This document shows, in pieces, positions 7,948-14,384 of a stretch of 34,466 bases of DNA. Source of the stretch: Planctomycetia bacterium. GTDB taxonomy: Bacteria; Planctomycetota; MHYJ01; WSZJ01. The notes beneath the pieces were generated by a model. That model did not search any database. It worked only from the letters and a program-made list of their open reading frames with translations, and was not told where the DNA came from. The stretch covers positions 1 through 34,466 of the forward strand of contig JADLHC010000051.1 of assembly GCA_020849035.1 (NCBI GenBank), read 5' to 3'. The translations under genes and the position numbers were made by a program. The number at the start of each line of letters is the position of its first letter. Position 1 is the stretch's first letter.

Positions 7948-8179
7948 CCGCAGCCGAACCGGCGTCATGGTCTGCTACGACGTCCACGAGCTCCTTCCCG
8001 AGTTCGCGGAGAAGGAGGCGGACCGCGAAATCCGTCCGGGGTGGATTGATTTCCTCCCGGCCGAAGCGTAGGACAGTCGCGTTCGCTGCTCCCGCAAGCG
8101 GACCCGGCCCGCGCTTCCCGTTGCCACCCCGGCCCCGGGGCGATTCGCGGCGCCGCGTCTCCAGCGTGGAGTCCGTCCG
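7948..8179. other. Intergenic region with a 34-codon open frame
   Basis: These 232 bases separate the secreted protein from the YhcG gene. An ATG at 7967 opens a 34-codon frame ending at TAG 8071 (it begins MVCYDVHELLPEF and is acidic), but there is no ribosome-binding site and no recognisable family. It could be a remnant of a gene at the edge of the accessory block. Nothing else stands out. Confidence 0.3.
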
Positions 8180-9388
8180 ATGCCCAGGCCCCTTCCCGCC
8201 GCCGCCTGCGGCGCCCTTCAGCTCCACCGCCGCGTCCGCCACATCCTCGAGTCCGCGCGCCGCGGCGCCGCGCGTTCCGTCAACAGCGCCCAGGTCCTCG
8301 CCAACTGGCTCGTCGGCCGCGAGATCGTCGAGGAAGAACAACGCGGCGAATCGCGGGCCGCATACGGGAAGCGGTTGCTCGAGGGGCTGGCCTCCAGGCT
8401 CGGACGCGAGTACGGCAAAGGGTACTCCGCTCAGAACCTCTGGTTGATGCGCCAGTTTTACCTGGCGTATCCGCCGGCAAAGAGCGGCCGGATTCTCTAC
8501 TCACTGCGTAGAGAATCGGACGGGACGCTTGTCCCGGCGAAGCCACGGTCCTCGCGAGCGGGTCCCGCGAACGCAGGGTCTCGCACCCGTGCCGAGATTC
8601 GCTACGCACCGCGTAGCGAATCCGGGGTTCCGGCAGGCCTCAGCCCGGACCTCTCCTGGACGCACTACCGCATCCTGCTTCGAGTGGAGAATCCTCGTGC
8701 ACGCTCCTTCTACGAAATAGAAGCCGTCAAGAGCGCCTGGTCGGCGCGCGAGCTCGAGCGGCAGGTGGGAACGCTCCTGTTCGAACGACTCGCGCGAAGC
8801 CGCGACAGGAAGGGCGTGATGCGCCTCGCACGGCGCGGCCACGAGATCCAGCGGCCGGCGGACCTGTTCAAGGACCCGATGGTGATGGAGTTCCTCGGGC
8901 TCCCCGAGTCCCCGAGCCTACACGAATCCGACGTCGAGCGCGCCCTGCTCAACAACCTGCAGGCGTTCCTGCTCGAACTCGGCAGCGGCTTCGCCTTCGT
9001 CGCCCGCCAGCAGCGCATCACGATCGACGGGGATCATTTCGCGGTCGATCTCGTCTTCTACCACACGCACCTCAAGTGCCACCTGCTCATCGATCTCAAG
9101 ATCGGCAAGCTCACGCACGCCGACATCGGCCAGATGGAGCTCTACACTGCCTACTACGACGTCGAGCGCCGCGCCCCCGGCGACGGCCCCACGCTCGGCC
9201 TCATGCTCTGCACCGACAAGAACGACGCGATGGTCCGGTACATGCTCGGCAACCGGCTCAAGCGGACGATGTTCGCGAGCCGGTACCGGCTGCACCTGCC
9301 GACGGAGGCGGAGTTGAGGAACGAAGTGAGGAGGAGCCTCGACAGGATGGGGACGGCAGGCGCGCCGGTCGCGAGAGGTTCCCGATGA
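8180..9388 (+). CDS. YhcG/DUF1016-family PD-(D/E)XK nuclease
   Basis: A 402-residue protein. The N-terminal DUF1016_N part spans about 20-195 and includes NSAQVLANWLVGREIVEEE, GYSAQNLWLMRQFYLAYP and LSWTHYRILLRVENPRARSFYEIEA. The C-terminal nuclease domain has HFAVDLVFYHTHLKCHLLIDLKIGK, with D290 and the D305-L-K307 that replaces the usual ELK of this family, then a conserved Q-x-E-L-Y-T-A-Y-Y. The family is linked to recombination and accessory or defence islands; its biochemical role is not established. Residues about 101-157, between the two conserved N-terminal blocks, are an Arg/Ser-rich insert encoded by hairpin-rich DNA with two related palindromes. TGGAG precedes ATG 8180. The stop overlaps the hicA start by four bases. 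Confidence 0.85.
   Translation: MPRPLPAAACGALQLHRRVRHILESARRGAARSVNSAQVLANWLVGREIVEEEQRGESRAAYGKRLLEGLASRLGREYGKGYSAQNLWLMRQFYLAYPPAKSGRILYSLRRESDGTLVPAKPRSSRAGPANAGSRTRAEIRYAPRSESGVPAGLSPDLSWTHYRILLRVENPRARSFYEIEAVKSAWSARELERQVGTLLFERLARSRDRKGVMRLARRGHEIQRPADLFKDPMVMEFLGLPESPSLHESDVERALLNNLQAFLLELGSGFAFVARQQRITIDGDHFAVDLVFYHTHLKCHLLIDLKIGKLTHADIGQMELYTAYYDVERRAPGDGPTLGLMLCTDKNDAMVRYMLGNRLKRTMFASRYRLHLPTEAELRNEVRRSLDRMGTAGAPVARGSR
8491..8517 (+). repeat. Palindromic unit 1 inside the yhcG-like gene
   Basis: GATTCTCTAC (8491-8500) and GTAGAGAATC (8508-8517) are perfect ten-base inverted arms around a seven-base loop. The 27-base unit matches the unit at 8596-8622 at 23 positions and lies in the same reading frame, encoding R-I-L-Y-S-L-R-R-E-S. 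Confidence 0.8.
8521..8568 (+). repeat. Further hairpins between the two palindromic units
   Basis: CGGGAC-GCTT-GTCCCG (8521-8536) and GCGGG-T-CCCGC (8558-8568) are additional perfect inverted repeats between the two 27-base units, so the whole 8491-8622 segment is a cluster of hairpins inside coding sequence. Confidence 0.55.
8596..8622 (+). repeat. Palindromic unit 2 inside the yhcG-like gene
   Basis: GATTCGCTACGC (8596-8607) and GCGTAGCGAATC (8611-8622) are perfect twelve-base inverted arms around ACC. Relative to unit 1, positions 6 and 22 change from T-A to G-C together, keeping the pair. It lies 105 bases (35 codons) after unit 1 and encodes E-I-R-Y-A-P-R-S-E-S. Confidence 0.8.
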
Positions 9389-9582
9389 AAGTCCGCGAGG
9401 TCATCCGAATGCTAGAATTCTCGGGATGGCGACTCGTTCGCACCCGAGGAAGTCACCGTCAGTTCCACCACCCCACGAAACCGGGGTGCGTCACCGTCGC
9501 GGGCAGGCCGGGAAAGGACCTCCCGGCCGGCACGCTCAAGAGCATCATCAGGCAGTCAGGAGTGGAGGGTCCTCGGCCATGA
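9385..9582 (+). CDS. hicA: HicA-type mRNA interferase toxin
   Basis: A 65-residue protein with the HicA pattern: MKVREVIRMLEFSGWRLVRTRGSHRQFHHP, where GSHRQFHHP (about 23-31) contains the conserved catalytic His, followed by TVAGRPGKDLPAGTLKSIIRQSG. HicA is a small dsRBD-like ribonuclease that cleaves translated mRNA and is held inactive by HicB. ATG 9385 overlaps the stop of the YhcG-like gene (ATGA), and its own stop overlaps the hicB start (ATGA), so all three are translationally coupled. Length is normal for the family. Confidence 0.9.
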   Translation: MKVREVIRMLEFSGWRLVRTRGSHRQFHHPTKPGCVTVAGRPGKDLPAGTLKSIIRQSGVEGPRP

Positions 9583-9791
9583 AGTACGCGGTCGTCATTG
9601 AGAAGGGACCGAAGTCATTCGGCGCGCACGCCCCGGATCTGCCCGGATGTGTCGCCGTGGGAAAGTCGCGGCGCGAAGTCCTGCGTCTCATCAAGGAGGC
9701 CATTGAGTTCCATATCGAAGGCCTTCGGCTGCAGGGGGAGCCTGTGCCTCCGCCGACGACGCAGGTCGAATACGTGAGCGCGGTCGGGTAG
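9579..9791 (+). CDS. hicB: HicB-type antitoxin
   Basis: A 70-residue protein with the HicB partial RNase-H-like domain: MKYAVVIEKGPKSFGAHAPDLPGCVAVGKSRREVLRLIKEAIEFHIEGLR. It neutralises HicA by binding. It belongs to the short HicB type that ends after PPPTTQVEYVSAV with no added RHH or HTH DNA-binding domain, so autoregulation would need another DNA-binding factor or be absent. ATG 9579 overlaps the hicA stop by four bases. Confidence 0.9.
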   Translation: MKYAVVIEKGPKSFGAHAPDLPGCVAVGKSRREVLRLIKEAIEFHIEGLRLQGEPVPPPTTQVEYVSAVG

Positions 9792-9819
9792 CTTTTTTCC
9801 GCAAAAGCGGGATCCACTG

Positions 9820-10425
9820 ATGAGAAGTCAGGTTCGTTTTGCCATGCACCCCGAAGACGAATGTGAGTTCGTCAAGGAAGTGCTCCGCGATCCCGCAGTT
9901 GTACTGTTGGACGGACCCCGGTGGAAAACCTCATCGCCGACGACGTTCCGGAGCCTGGAGAACATCGGTTTCTATTGCATCATCTGGTCGCCTGAAGATC
10001 GGCCGCTCCTGTCCGCCGAGTTCATCCCGACCTGTAACGACTACTACTGCAATTCGGAATACGCCACGATTCAATTTCTGCGCTCATCGATGCACAAGGA
10101 TCAGATCCTGACGCAAGGCCGAATTGCTATTTCTACGACCGGATCAGACAAGGAGTACTTCGATCCCAGATCTGGAGAGCGGGTCGATTCGCGGTTCAAG
10201 CGCCTGCGCAAATTTATCCGGAAGAACTACTCGAATTCTGCAGTTCAGTGGTTGAACCCCGACTTCCCGATCGCCGCCGCAACGAACGCACGTTCAGCAA
10301 ATCCTAGCGAACCTGACGCGTCGTTTTGGGTCGGTCCGAGTGCGTTGAACTGGATGGGAGAACGTGAAGGGCGGATCATCAAACAGGCTGTGAGTTTCCG
10401 GACAGAAGCCCGCCTAGTGAAGTGA
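9820..10425 (+). CDS. Orphan protein of the accessory block
   Basis: A 201-residue soluble protein with no signal peptide or membrane segment. It has many aromatic and Cys residues in the middle (FYCIIWSPEDRP, CNDYYCNSEYATIQFLRSS) and a basic C-terminal half (RFKRLRKFIRKNYSN). The DNA is clearly less GC-rich, with more A/T at third codon positions than flanking genes, which suggests horizontal acquisition together with the nuclease and hicAB. No family is recognised. It begins 28 bases after hicB and could be a further toxin-immunity or defence-associated gene, but nothing in the sequence proves that. Confidence 0.7.
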   Translation: MRSQVRFAMHPEDECEFVKEVLRDPAVVLLDGPRWKTSSPTTFRSLENIGFYCIIWSPEDRPLLSAEFIPTCNDYYCNSEYATIQFLRSSMHKDQILTQGRIAISTTGSDKEYFDPRSGERVDSRFKRLRKFIRKNYSNSAVQWLNPDFPIAAATNARSANPSEPDASFWVGPSALNWMGEREGRIIKQAVSFRTEARLVK

Positions 10426-10473
10426 TTCTCGTTCGATACGGGCAGGACCGTGCCATGCGTCATCGGAGCTTAG

Positions 10474-11277
10474 ATGTTGAACGACATCAACTTGACCTTA
10501 GTCCAACCCTCCACCCTCTGGCGCAACCCCGAGGGGAATCGCTCCGCGTTCGCGGCGCTGCTCGCCCCGCTCGCTGGGAAGACGGACCTGGTGATCCTCC
10601 CCGAGACGTTTACGTCCGGCTTCTGCAACGAGGCGGCCGCCGAAGCAGAGACGATGGACGGCCCGACCGTCGCCTGGCTCCGCAAGCAGTCCGCCTCGAT
10701 CGGCGCGGCGGTCACCGGGAGCGTCCAGATCCGCGACGGCGCGGGGGTGTACAACCGGCTGCTGTGGGCGACGCCGGACGGCGCAGTGCGGCACTACGAC
10801 AAGCGCCACCTGTTCCGGATGGCGAAGGAGCACGAGACGTACGCGGCGGGACGGGCGCGGCTGACGGTCGCGCTCAAGGGGTGGCGTGTCTGCCCGCTGG
10901 TTTGCTACGACCTGCGCTTCCCCGTCTTCGCGCGCAACCGGTTCGGGGTGGAAGCGCCCGGGCGGTTCGACTACGACCTGCTGATTTTCGTCGCGAACTG
11001 GCCGGCGGCGCGGCGGTTCGCGTGGCAGTCGCTGCTGCGGGCGCGGGCGATCGAGAACCTGGCGTACGTGGCGGCGGTGAACCGCGTCGGGACGGACGGG
11101 AACGGGCTGGCCTACGCGGGGGACAGCGTCGTGCTCGACATGCTCGGGCAGCCGGTCGTCGAACTTGGCGACGGCGCGAAGGTCGTCACCACGACGATCT
11201 CCGAAAGCGCCCTGGCGGAGCACCGGAACCGCTTCCCCGCGCAGCTGGACGCGGACCGGTTCGCGCTGGGGGAGTAG
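10474..11277 (+). CDS. Carbon-nitrogen hydrolase, omega-amidase (Nit2/YafV)-like
   Basis: A 267-residue protein of the nitrilase superfamily with the full Glu-Lys-Cys triad: E44 in ILPETF, K110 in YDKRHLF and C144 in VCYDLRFP. The length and the motifs PETFTSGF and CYDLRFPVFAR fit the omega-amidase branch (Nit2, E. coli YafV), which hydrolyses alpha-ketoglutaramate or ketosuccinamate to the keto acid and ammonia, a metabolite-repair step. GGAG lies a few bases before ATG 10474. It is followed within four bases by the HEAT-repeat gene, whose ribosome-binding site lies in its last codons. Confidence 0.88.
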   Translation: MLNDINLTLVQPSTLWRNPEGNRSAFAALLAPLAGKTDLVILPETFTSGFCNEAAAEAETMDGPTVAWLRKQSASIGAAVTGSVQIRDGAGVYNRLLWATPDGAVRHYDKRHLFRMAKEHETYAAGRARLTVALKGWRVCPLVCYDLRFPVFARNRFGVEAPGRFDYDLLIFVANWPAARRFAWQSLLRARAIENLAYVAAVNRVGTDGNGLAYAGDSVVLDMLGQPVVELGDGAKVVTTTISESALAEHRNRFPAQLDADRFALGE

Positions 11278-11281
11278 GCGG

Positions 11282-11965
11282 ATGCGCCGGACGCTGGCGA
11301 TCGCGGTGGCGGCGCTGCTGGCGCTGGCGGTGATGCTGGCGCTGAGGGCGGGCCGCGGGGAGGACGACGGCGGAGCGCGCCGAAGCGAGGAGCCGGCCCG
11401 GGTTCCGGAGCGCGAAAGGGCCGCGGACACGCCGGCCCGCGCGGCGCCGCCCGCGGAGGCGACGGCACCCCCGGCCGGCGGAGCGGGGACGAGGCCGAAG
11501 GAGACGCCGGGCCTCGTCGAGGTCACCGAGGACGGACCGTCCCGCGGGGGAAAGGGCGTCCCGCCCGACTACGACAAGGCGCGCCGCGGCGTCCTGAACA
11601 TCATGGAGTCCTCGCTGCGGCGCGCGAAGGACCTGGCGTTCCTGCGCGACGGAGGCGTGGAGCGGATCGACGAGGAGGTCCTCGATGTGGCGATCTCGCT
11701 GGCGGAGAACTCCCAGGATCCGGAGGCAAGGGCGACGGCGTGCCGTGCGCTGCGCGGGGTGAAGTTCACGAGGGCGGTCGAGGCGCTCCTGCGAAGGCTG
11801 CGGTCGGACGTGGACGGTGCAGTCCGCGAAAGGGCGGCGCATGCGCTGGGGGAAGCGCTGGACTCGGAGGGGGTGAGGGCGGCGCTGGAGCATGCGGCGA
11901 TGCACGACGCGGAAGAGCGAGTCCGCGTCAAAGCGGGGCAAGCGGCGAATTCGGGCGGGAAGTAG
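11282..11965 (+). CDS. Membrane-anchored HEAT-repeat protein
   Basis: A 227-residue protein. An N-terminal hydrophobic segment (residues 5-22) acts as an anchor or uncleaved signal. A Pro/Ala/Glu-rich linker spans about 30-90. The C-terminal part contains HEAT/armadillo-like helices: EEVLDVAISLAENSQDPEARATACRAL, AVEALLRRLRSDVDGAVRERAAHALGEAL and GVRAALEHAAMHDAEERVRVKAGQA. Such repeats mediate protein binding; the partner is unknown. ATG 11282 is preceded by GGGGAG, seven bases away, within the end of the amidase gene, suggesting co-translation. Confidence 0.75.
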   Translation: MRRTLAIAVAALLALAVMLALRAGRGEDDGGARRSEEPARVPERERAADTPARAAPPAEATAPPAGGAGTRPKETPGLVEVTEDGPSRGGKGVPPDYDKARRGVLNIMESSLRRAKDLAFLRDGGVERIDEEVLDVAISLAENSQDPEARATACRALRGVKFTRAVEALLRRLRSDVDGAVRERAAHALGEALDSEGVRAALEHAAMHDAEERVRVKAGQAANSGGK

Positions 11966-11981
11966 CGGGCAGAACTGCCCG
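11966..11981 (+). terminator. Possible T-less hairpin after the HEAT-repeat gene
   Basis: CGGGCAG (11966-11972) and CTGCCCG (11975-11981) are perfect seven-base arms directly after the TAG stop. No T-tract follows, so this could be a weak or factor-dependent terminator. Confidence 0.35.
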
Positions 11982-12020
11982 AACGCGCGGGATTTGCGAA
12001 GCAACTTTACCTTACATGGC

Positions 12021-12084
12021 GTCAATGTGCTGGAATGCACTTCTTGACAATTAAGTTTACTCATAATGCGTAAGTTCATATATG
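12021..12084 (+). promoter_or_regulatory. AT-rich promoter-like block upstream of the secreted orphan
   Basis: This stretch is strikingly AT-rich against its surroundings. It contains a consensus TTGACA at 12044-12049, but no good -10 lies at 16-18 bases from it. A better-spaced pair is TTTACT (12056-12061), 17 bases, TATATG (12079-12084). An interrupted inverted repeat, GTCAA (12021-12025), GTGC (12027-12030), GCAC (12037-12040), TTGAC (12044-12048), overlaps the TTGACA and could be an operator. It serves the gene at 12175, about 90 bases downstream. Confidence 0.45.
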
Positions 12085-12174
12085 AAAACACTTTGCGATT
12101 TTCCTCCATCGGGCACGCCGCGTGCTTAAGCAACTCGCCGAATCGCCCCCCTCACACGCTCTGGAGGACTTGCC

Positions 12175-13320
12175 ATGAAGCCGATCCTGGGAAGCCTGGC
12201 CCTCGCCGCCCTCTTCGCCGCGCCGGCCGTCGCCGGCGACGCCGACTGGGCCTTCAAGCCCGGCCAGGTCTACACCTACGAGTGCAAGACGGAGTTCCAC
12301 TACGTCGCCGTCCCGCTGACCCAGACGGTCGACGGCCAGACCGTCCGCCGCGGCGGCGGTTTCACGCCCAGCTCGGGCCGCAGCGGGGGGCGCCGCCGCA
12401 ACGGCTCGTCCGACCCGCAGTGGGAGGTCGTGACCCTCCGCGCCACCGTCCTCTCCGTCGACAAGGACGGCACGGCGATCCTCGACTTCTGCGTCGAAAG
12501 CGTCGCGATCGACACCCGCTTCGACGACACCGGCGACCGCGCGACGTGGAGCTCGAAGGATTCCCCCACGACCGACCTCCCCGGCTACAAGAAGTACGAG
12601 GCGATCCTCGGGTGCCACTTCGGCGCCACGATCGCCGCGGACGGGACGGTGCTGGACCTCGACCGGACGCGGTGGCCGCAGGCTGCGGCGCCGGCGCCGG
12701 TGTCCGCGGCGGCGGCGGCGACGCGCCGCGAGCCGCGCACGGCGGCCGAGCGGCTGCGCGAGGAGCAGGTCGGCGCGGCCGAGGCGGCGCACGACCCGAC
12801 CTCGCCGCAGGCCTGGCTCAGCCTGATCTTCGGGATGTCCCCGGAGCGGTCGGAGAAGTACGCCAAGACCCTCAAGCTCCCCTTCACCGAGAAGCTGGAC
12901 GTGAGCTACGGCGGCAAGGAGCCGGTCGGCAAGGTCTCGTGCATCCGGAGCAAATTCAAGACGTCGAAGGAAGCGCGGGTGCAGGATCCGGCGGACGAGC
13001 GAGACCTGGGGCGCGCGACGACGCTGGAGACGTTCTCGATGGACAGCCTGCGGAACGCGGACAAGAAGGGCCACAGCTGGTTCTCGCGGGACTACGCGTG
13101 CCTGGTGAAATCGGAGCTGGACTCGAAGTCGGACGTGTGCGTGAGCGGCACGATCGTCTCGGCGATGTTCCGGTGGGAGGTCGCGCTGAAGGGGATCGGG
13201 AAGACGGGCGCGCTGAACGGCCCCGAGCTGCCGCCGGACTGGGCGCCGTACGAGCCGCCGGTGGAGACGCCGTCGGGGAAGACGTCGGTGGAGGGCGTGA
13301 ACGGAGTGCGGGCAAGGTAG
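12175..13320 (+). CDS. Secreted protein of unknown function
   Basis: A 381-residue protein with a signal peptide (MKPILGSLALAALFAAPAVAG, cleavage after about 20). A TGGAGGACTT ribosome-binding site lies before ATG 12175. The mature part starts DADWAFKPGQVYTYECKTEF, as in beta-rich periplasmic proteins of the DUF6263-like kind that measure out strand pairs, followed by an Arg/Ser/Gly-rich loop (about 58-75), an Ala-rich segment (about 165-185) and VSCIRSKFKTSKEARVQ. Five or more cysteines are scattered. I see no catalytic motif. It has its own promoter-like region and a strong terminator, so it is a single-gene unit. Confidence 0.65.
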   Translation: MKPILGSLALAALFAAPAVAGDADWAFKPGQVYTYECKTEFHYVAVPLTQTVDGQTVRRGGGFTPSSGRSGGRRRNGSSDPQWEVVTLRATVLSVDKDGTAILDFCVESVAIDTRFDDTGDRATWSSKDSPTTDLPGYKKYEAILGCHFGATIAADGTVLDLDRTRWPQAAAPAPVSAAAAATRREPRTAAERLREEQVGAAEAAHDPTSPQAWLSLIFGMSPERSEKYAKTLKLPFTEKLDVSYGGKEPVGKVSCIRSKFKTSKEARVQDPADERDLGRATTLETFSMDSLRNADKKGHSWFSRDYACLVKSELDSKSDVCVSGTIVSAMFRWEVALKGIGKTGALNGPELPPDWAPYEPPVETPSGKTSVEGVNGVRAR

Positions 13321-13338
13321 GGACAACGGGTTCTCGAG

Positions 13339-13377
13339 AGCCGCCCGCGGTCGAGAGGCCGCGGGCGGCTTCGTTTT
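13339..13377 (+). terminator. Strong intrinsic terminator
   Basis: AGCCGCCCGCGG (13339-13350) and CCGCGGGCGGCT (13359-13370) form a perfect twelve-base stem with an eight-base loop, followed by TCGTTTTG. It lies 19 bases after the stop of the secreted orphan and is the clearest Rho-independent terminator in the window. Confidence 0.85.
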
Positions 13378-13496
13378 GTCCGCGGCGACGGGGTTCCCGG
13401 CGCCGGGCGCCCTTCGATAGTTAACGGACTTGACTATCCGCCCGCGGAATTCCATTCTGGGCGCCGTCTTCGAATCCCGCCGCGAGGGTCCCCACC

Positions 13497-14384
13497 ATGA
13501 TGAGCGCCCCGTCCAACCGGATCGTCGCCCGCACCGTCCTCGGTCCCGACGTCGTCCAGCTCGAGATCGAATCCCCCGCGATCGCGCGAAAACGCCGCCC
13601 GGGGCAGTTCATCATCCTGCGCATCGACGAGCCGGGCGAGCGCATCCCGCTCACGATCGCGGACTCGGACGCGGAGAAAGGGACGATCACGCTGATCGTG
13701 CAGGGCGTGGGACGGTCCACGAAGCAGCTCAACGACCTCCCCGTCGGCAGCCGGCTGCTCGACCTGGTCGGGCCGCTCGGAAAGGCGACGCACCTGCTGG
13801 AGAAGGGCACGGTCGCCTGCGTCGGCGGCGGGATCGGGACGGCGGTGATCTACCCGATCGTGAAGGGGCTGTCGGCGCACGAGACGAAGGTGATCTCGAT
13901 CATCGGCGCCCGGAACAAGGGCCTGCTCATCCTCGAGGAGCAGATCCGGAAGCTGTCGGACGAGTTCTACGTGACGACCGACGACGGGAGCCACGGGCGG
14001 AAAGGGTTCGTGTCGGACCAGCTCCTCGACTGCATCAAGGCGGCCGAGGCGGCCGGGAGCAAGCTCGACGAGGTCATCGCGATCGGCCCCGTGCCGATGA
14101 TGCGCGCGGTGTGCAACGTCACGAAGCCCTTCGGCATCCGCACGATCGTCAGCCTCAACTCGATCATGGTGGACGGCACCGGGATGTGCGGCGGCTGCCG
14201 CGCTTCCGTCGGCGGCGAAATGAAATTCGTCTGCGTGGACGGGCCGGAGTTCGACGGGCATGCCGTGGACTTCGACGAGCTGACGCGGCGCCTGGCGACG
14301 TACCGCGAGGACGAGCAGCGCGCCCTCGCCGAGTTCCTGCAATCGCACGCCGCTCCGATCGCCGAGGAGGCGCACCGTGGGTAA
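13497..14384 (+). CDS. nfnA: NfnA/SudB-type FAD/NAD-binding subunit
   Basis: A 295-residue FNR-like flavoprotein: an N-terminal FAD-binding barrel (RPGQFIILRIDEPGERIPLTIAD, with the RIPL-type flavin contact), a central NAD-binding fold (VACVGGGIGTAVIYP, about 106-120), and a C-terminal [2Fe-2S] site with D226, C231, C234 and C246 in VDGTGMCGGCRASV...CVDGPEFDGH. This matches the small subunit of NADH-dependent ferredoxin:NADP oxidoreductase (NfnA), also annotated as sulfide/dihydroorotate-dehydrogenase-like. GAGGG precedes ATG 13497. The stop overlaps the start of the large subunit by eight bases. Together they could bifurcate electrons from NADPH to NAD and ferredoxin, or act as a glutamate synthase module. 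Confidence 0.85.
   Translation: MMSAPSNRIVARTVLGPDVVQLEIESPAIARKRRPGQFIILRIDEPGERIPLTIADSDAEKGTITLIVQGVGRSTKQLNDLPVGSRLLDLVGPLGKATHLLEKGTVACVGGGIGTAVIYPIVKGLSAHETKVISIIGARNKGLLILEEQIRKLSDEFYVTTDDGSHGRKGFVSDQLLDCIKAAEAAGSKLDEVIAIGPVPMMRAVCNVTKPFGIRTIVSLNSIMVDGTGMCGGCRASVGGEMKFVCVDGPEFDGHAVDFDELTRRLATYREDEQRALAEFLQSHAAPIAEEAHRG

Noticed and set aside
7967..8071. 34-codon frame as a real gene
   Set aside because: No ribosome-binding site and no recognised family; kept only as a note in the intergenic region.
9790..9810. T6 run followed by CCGC-AAAA-GCGG after hicB as terminator
   Set aside because: The T-tract comes before, not after, the hairpin on the plus strand, and the minus-strand reading has A's after the stem.
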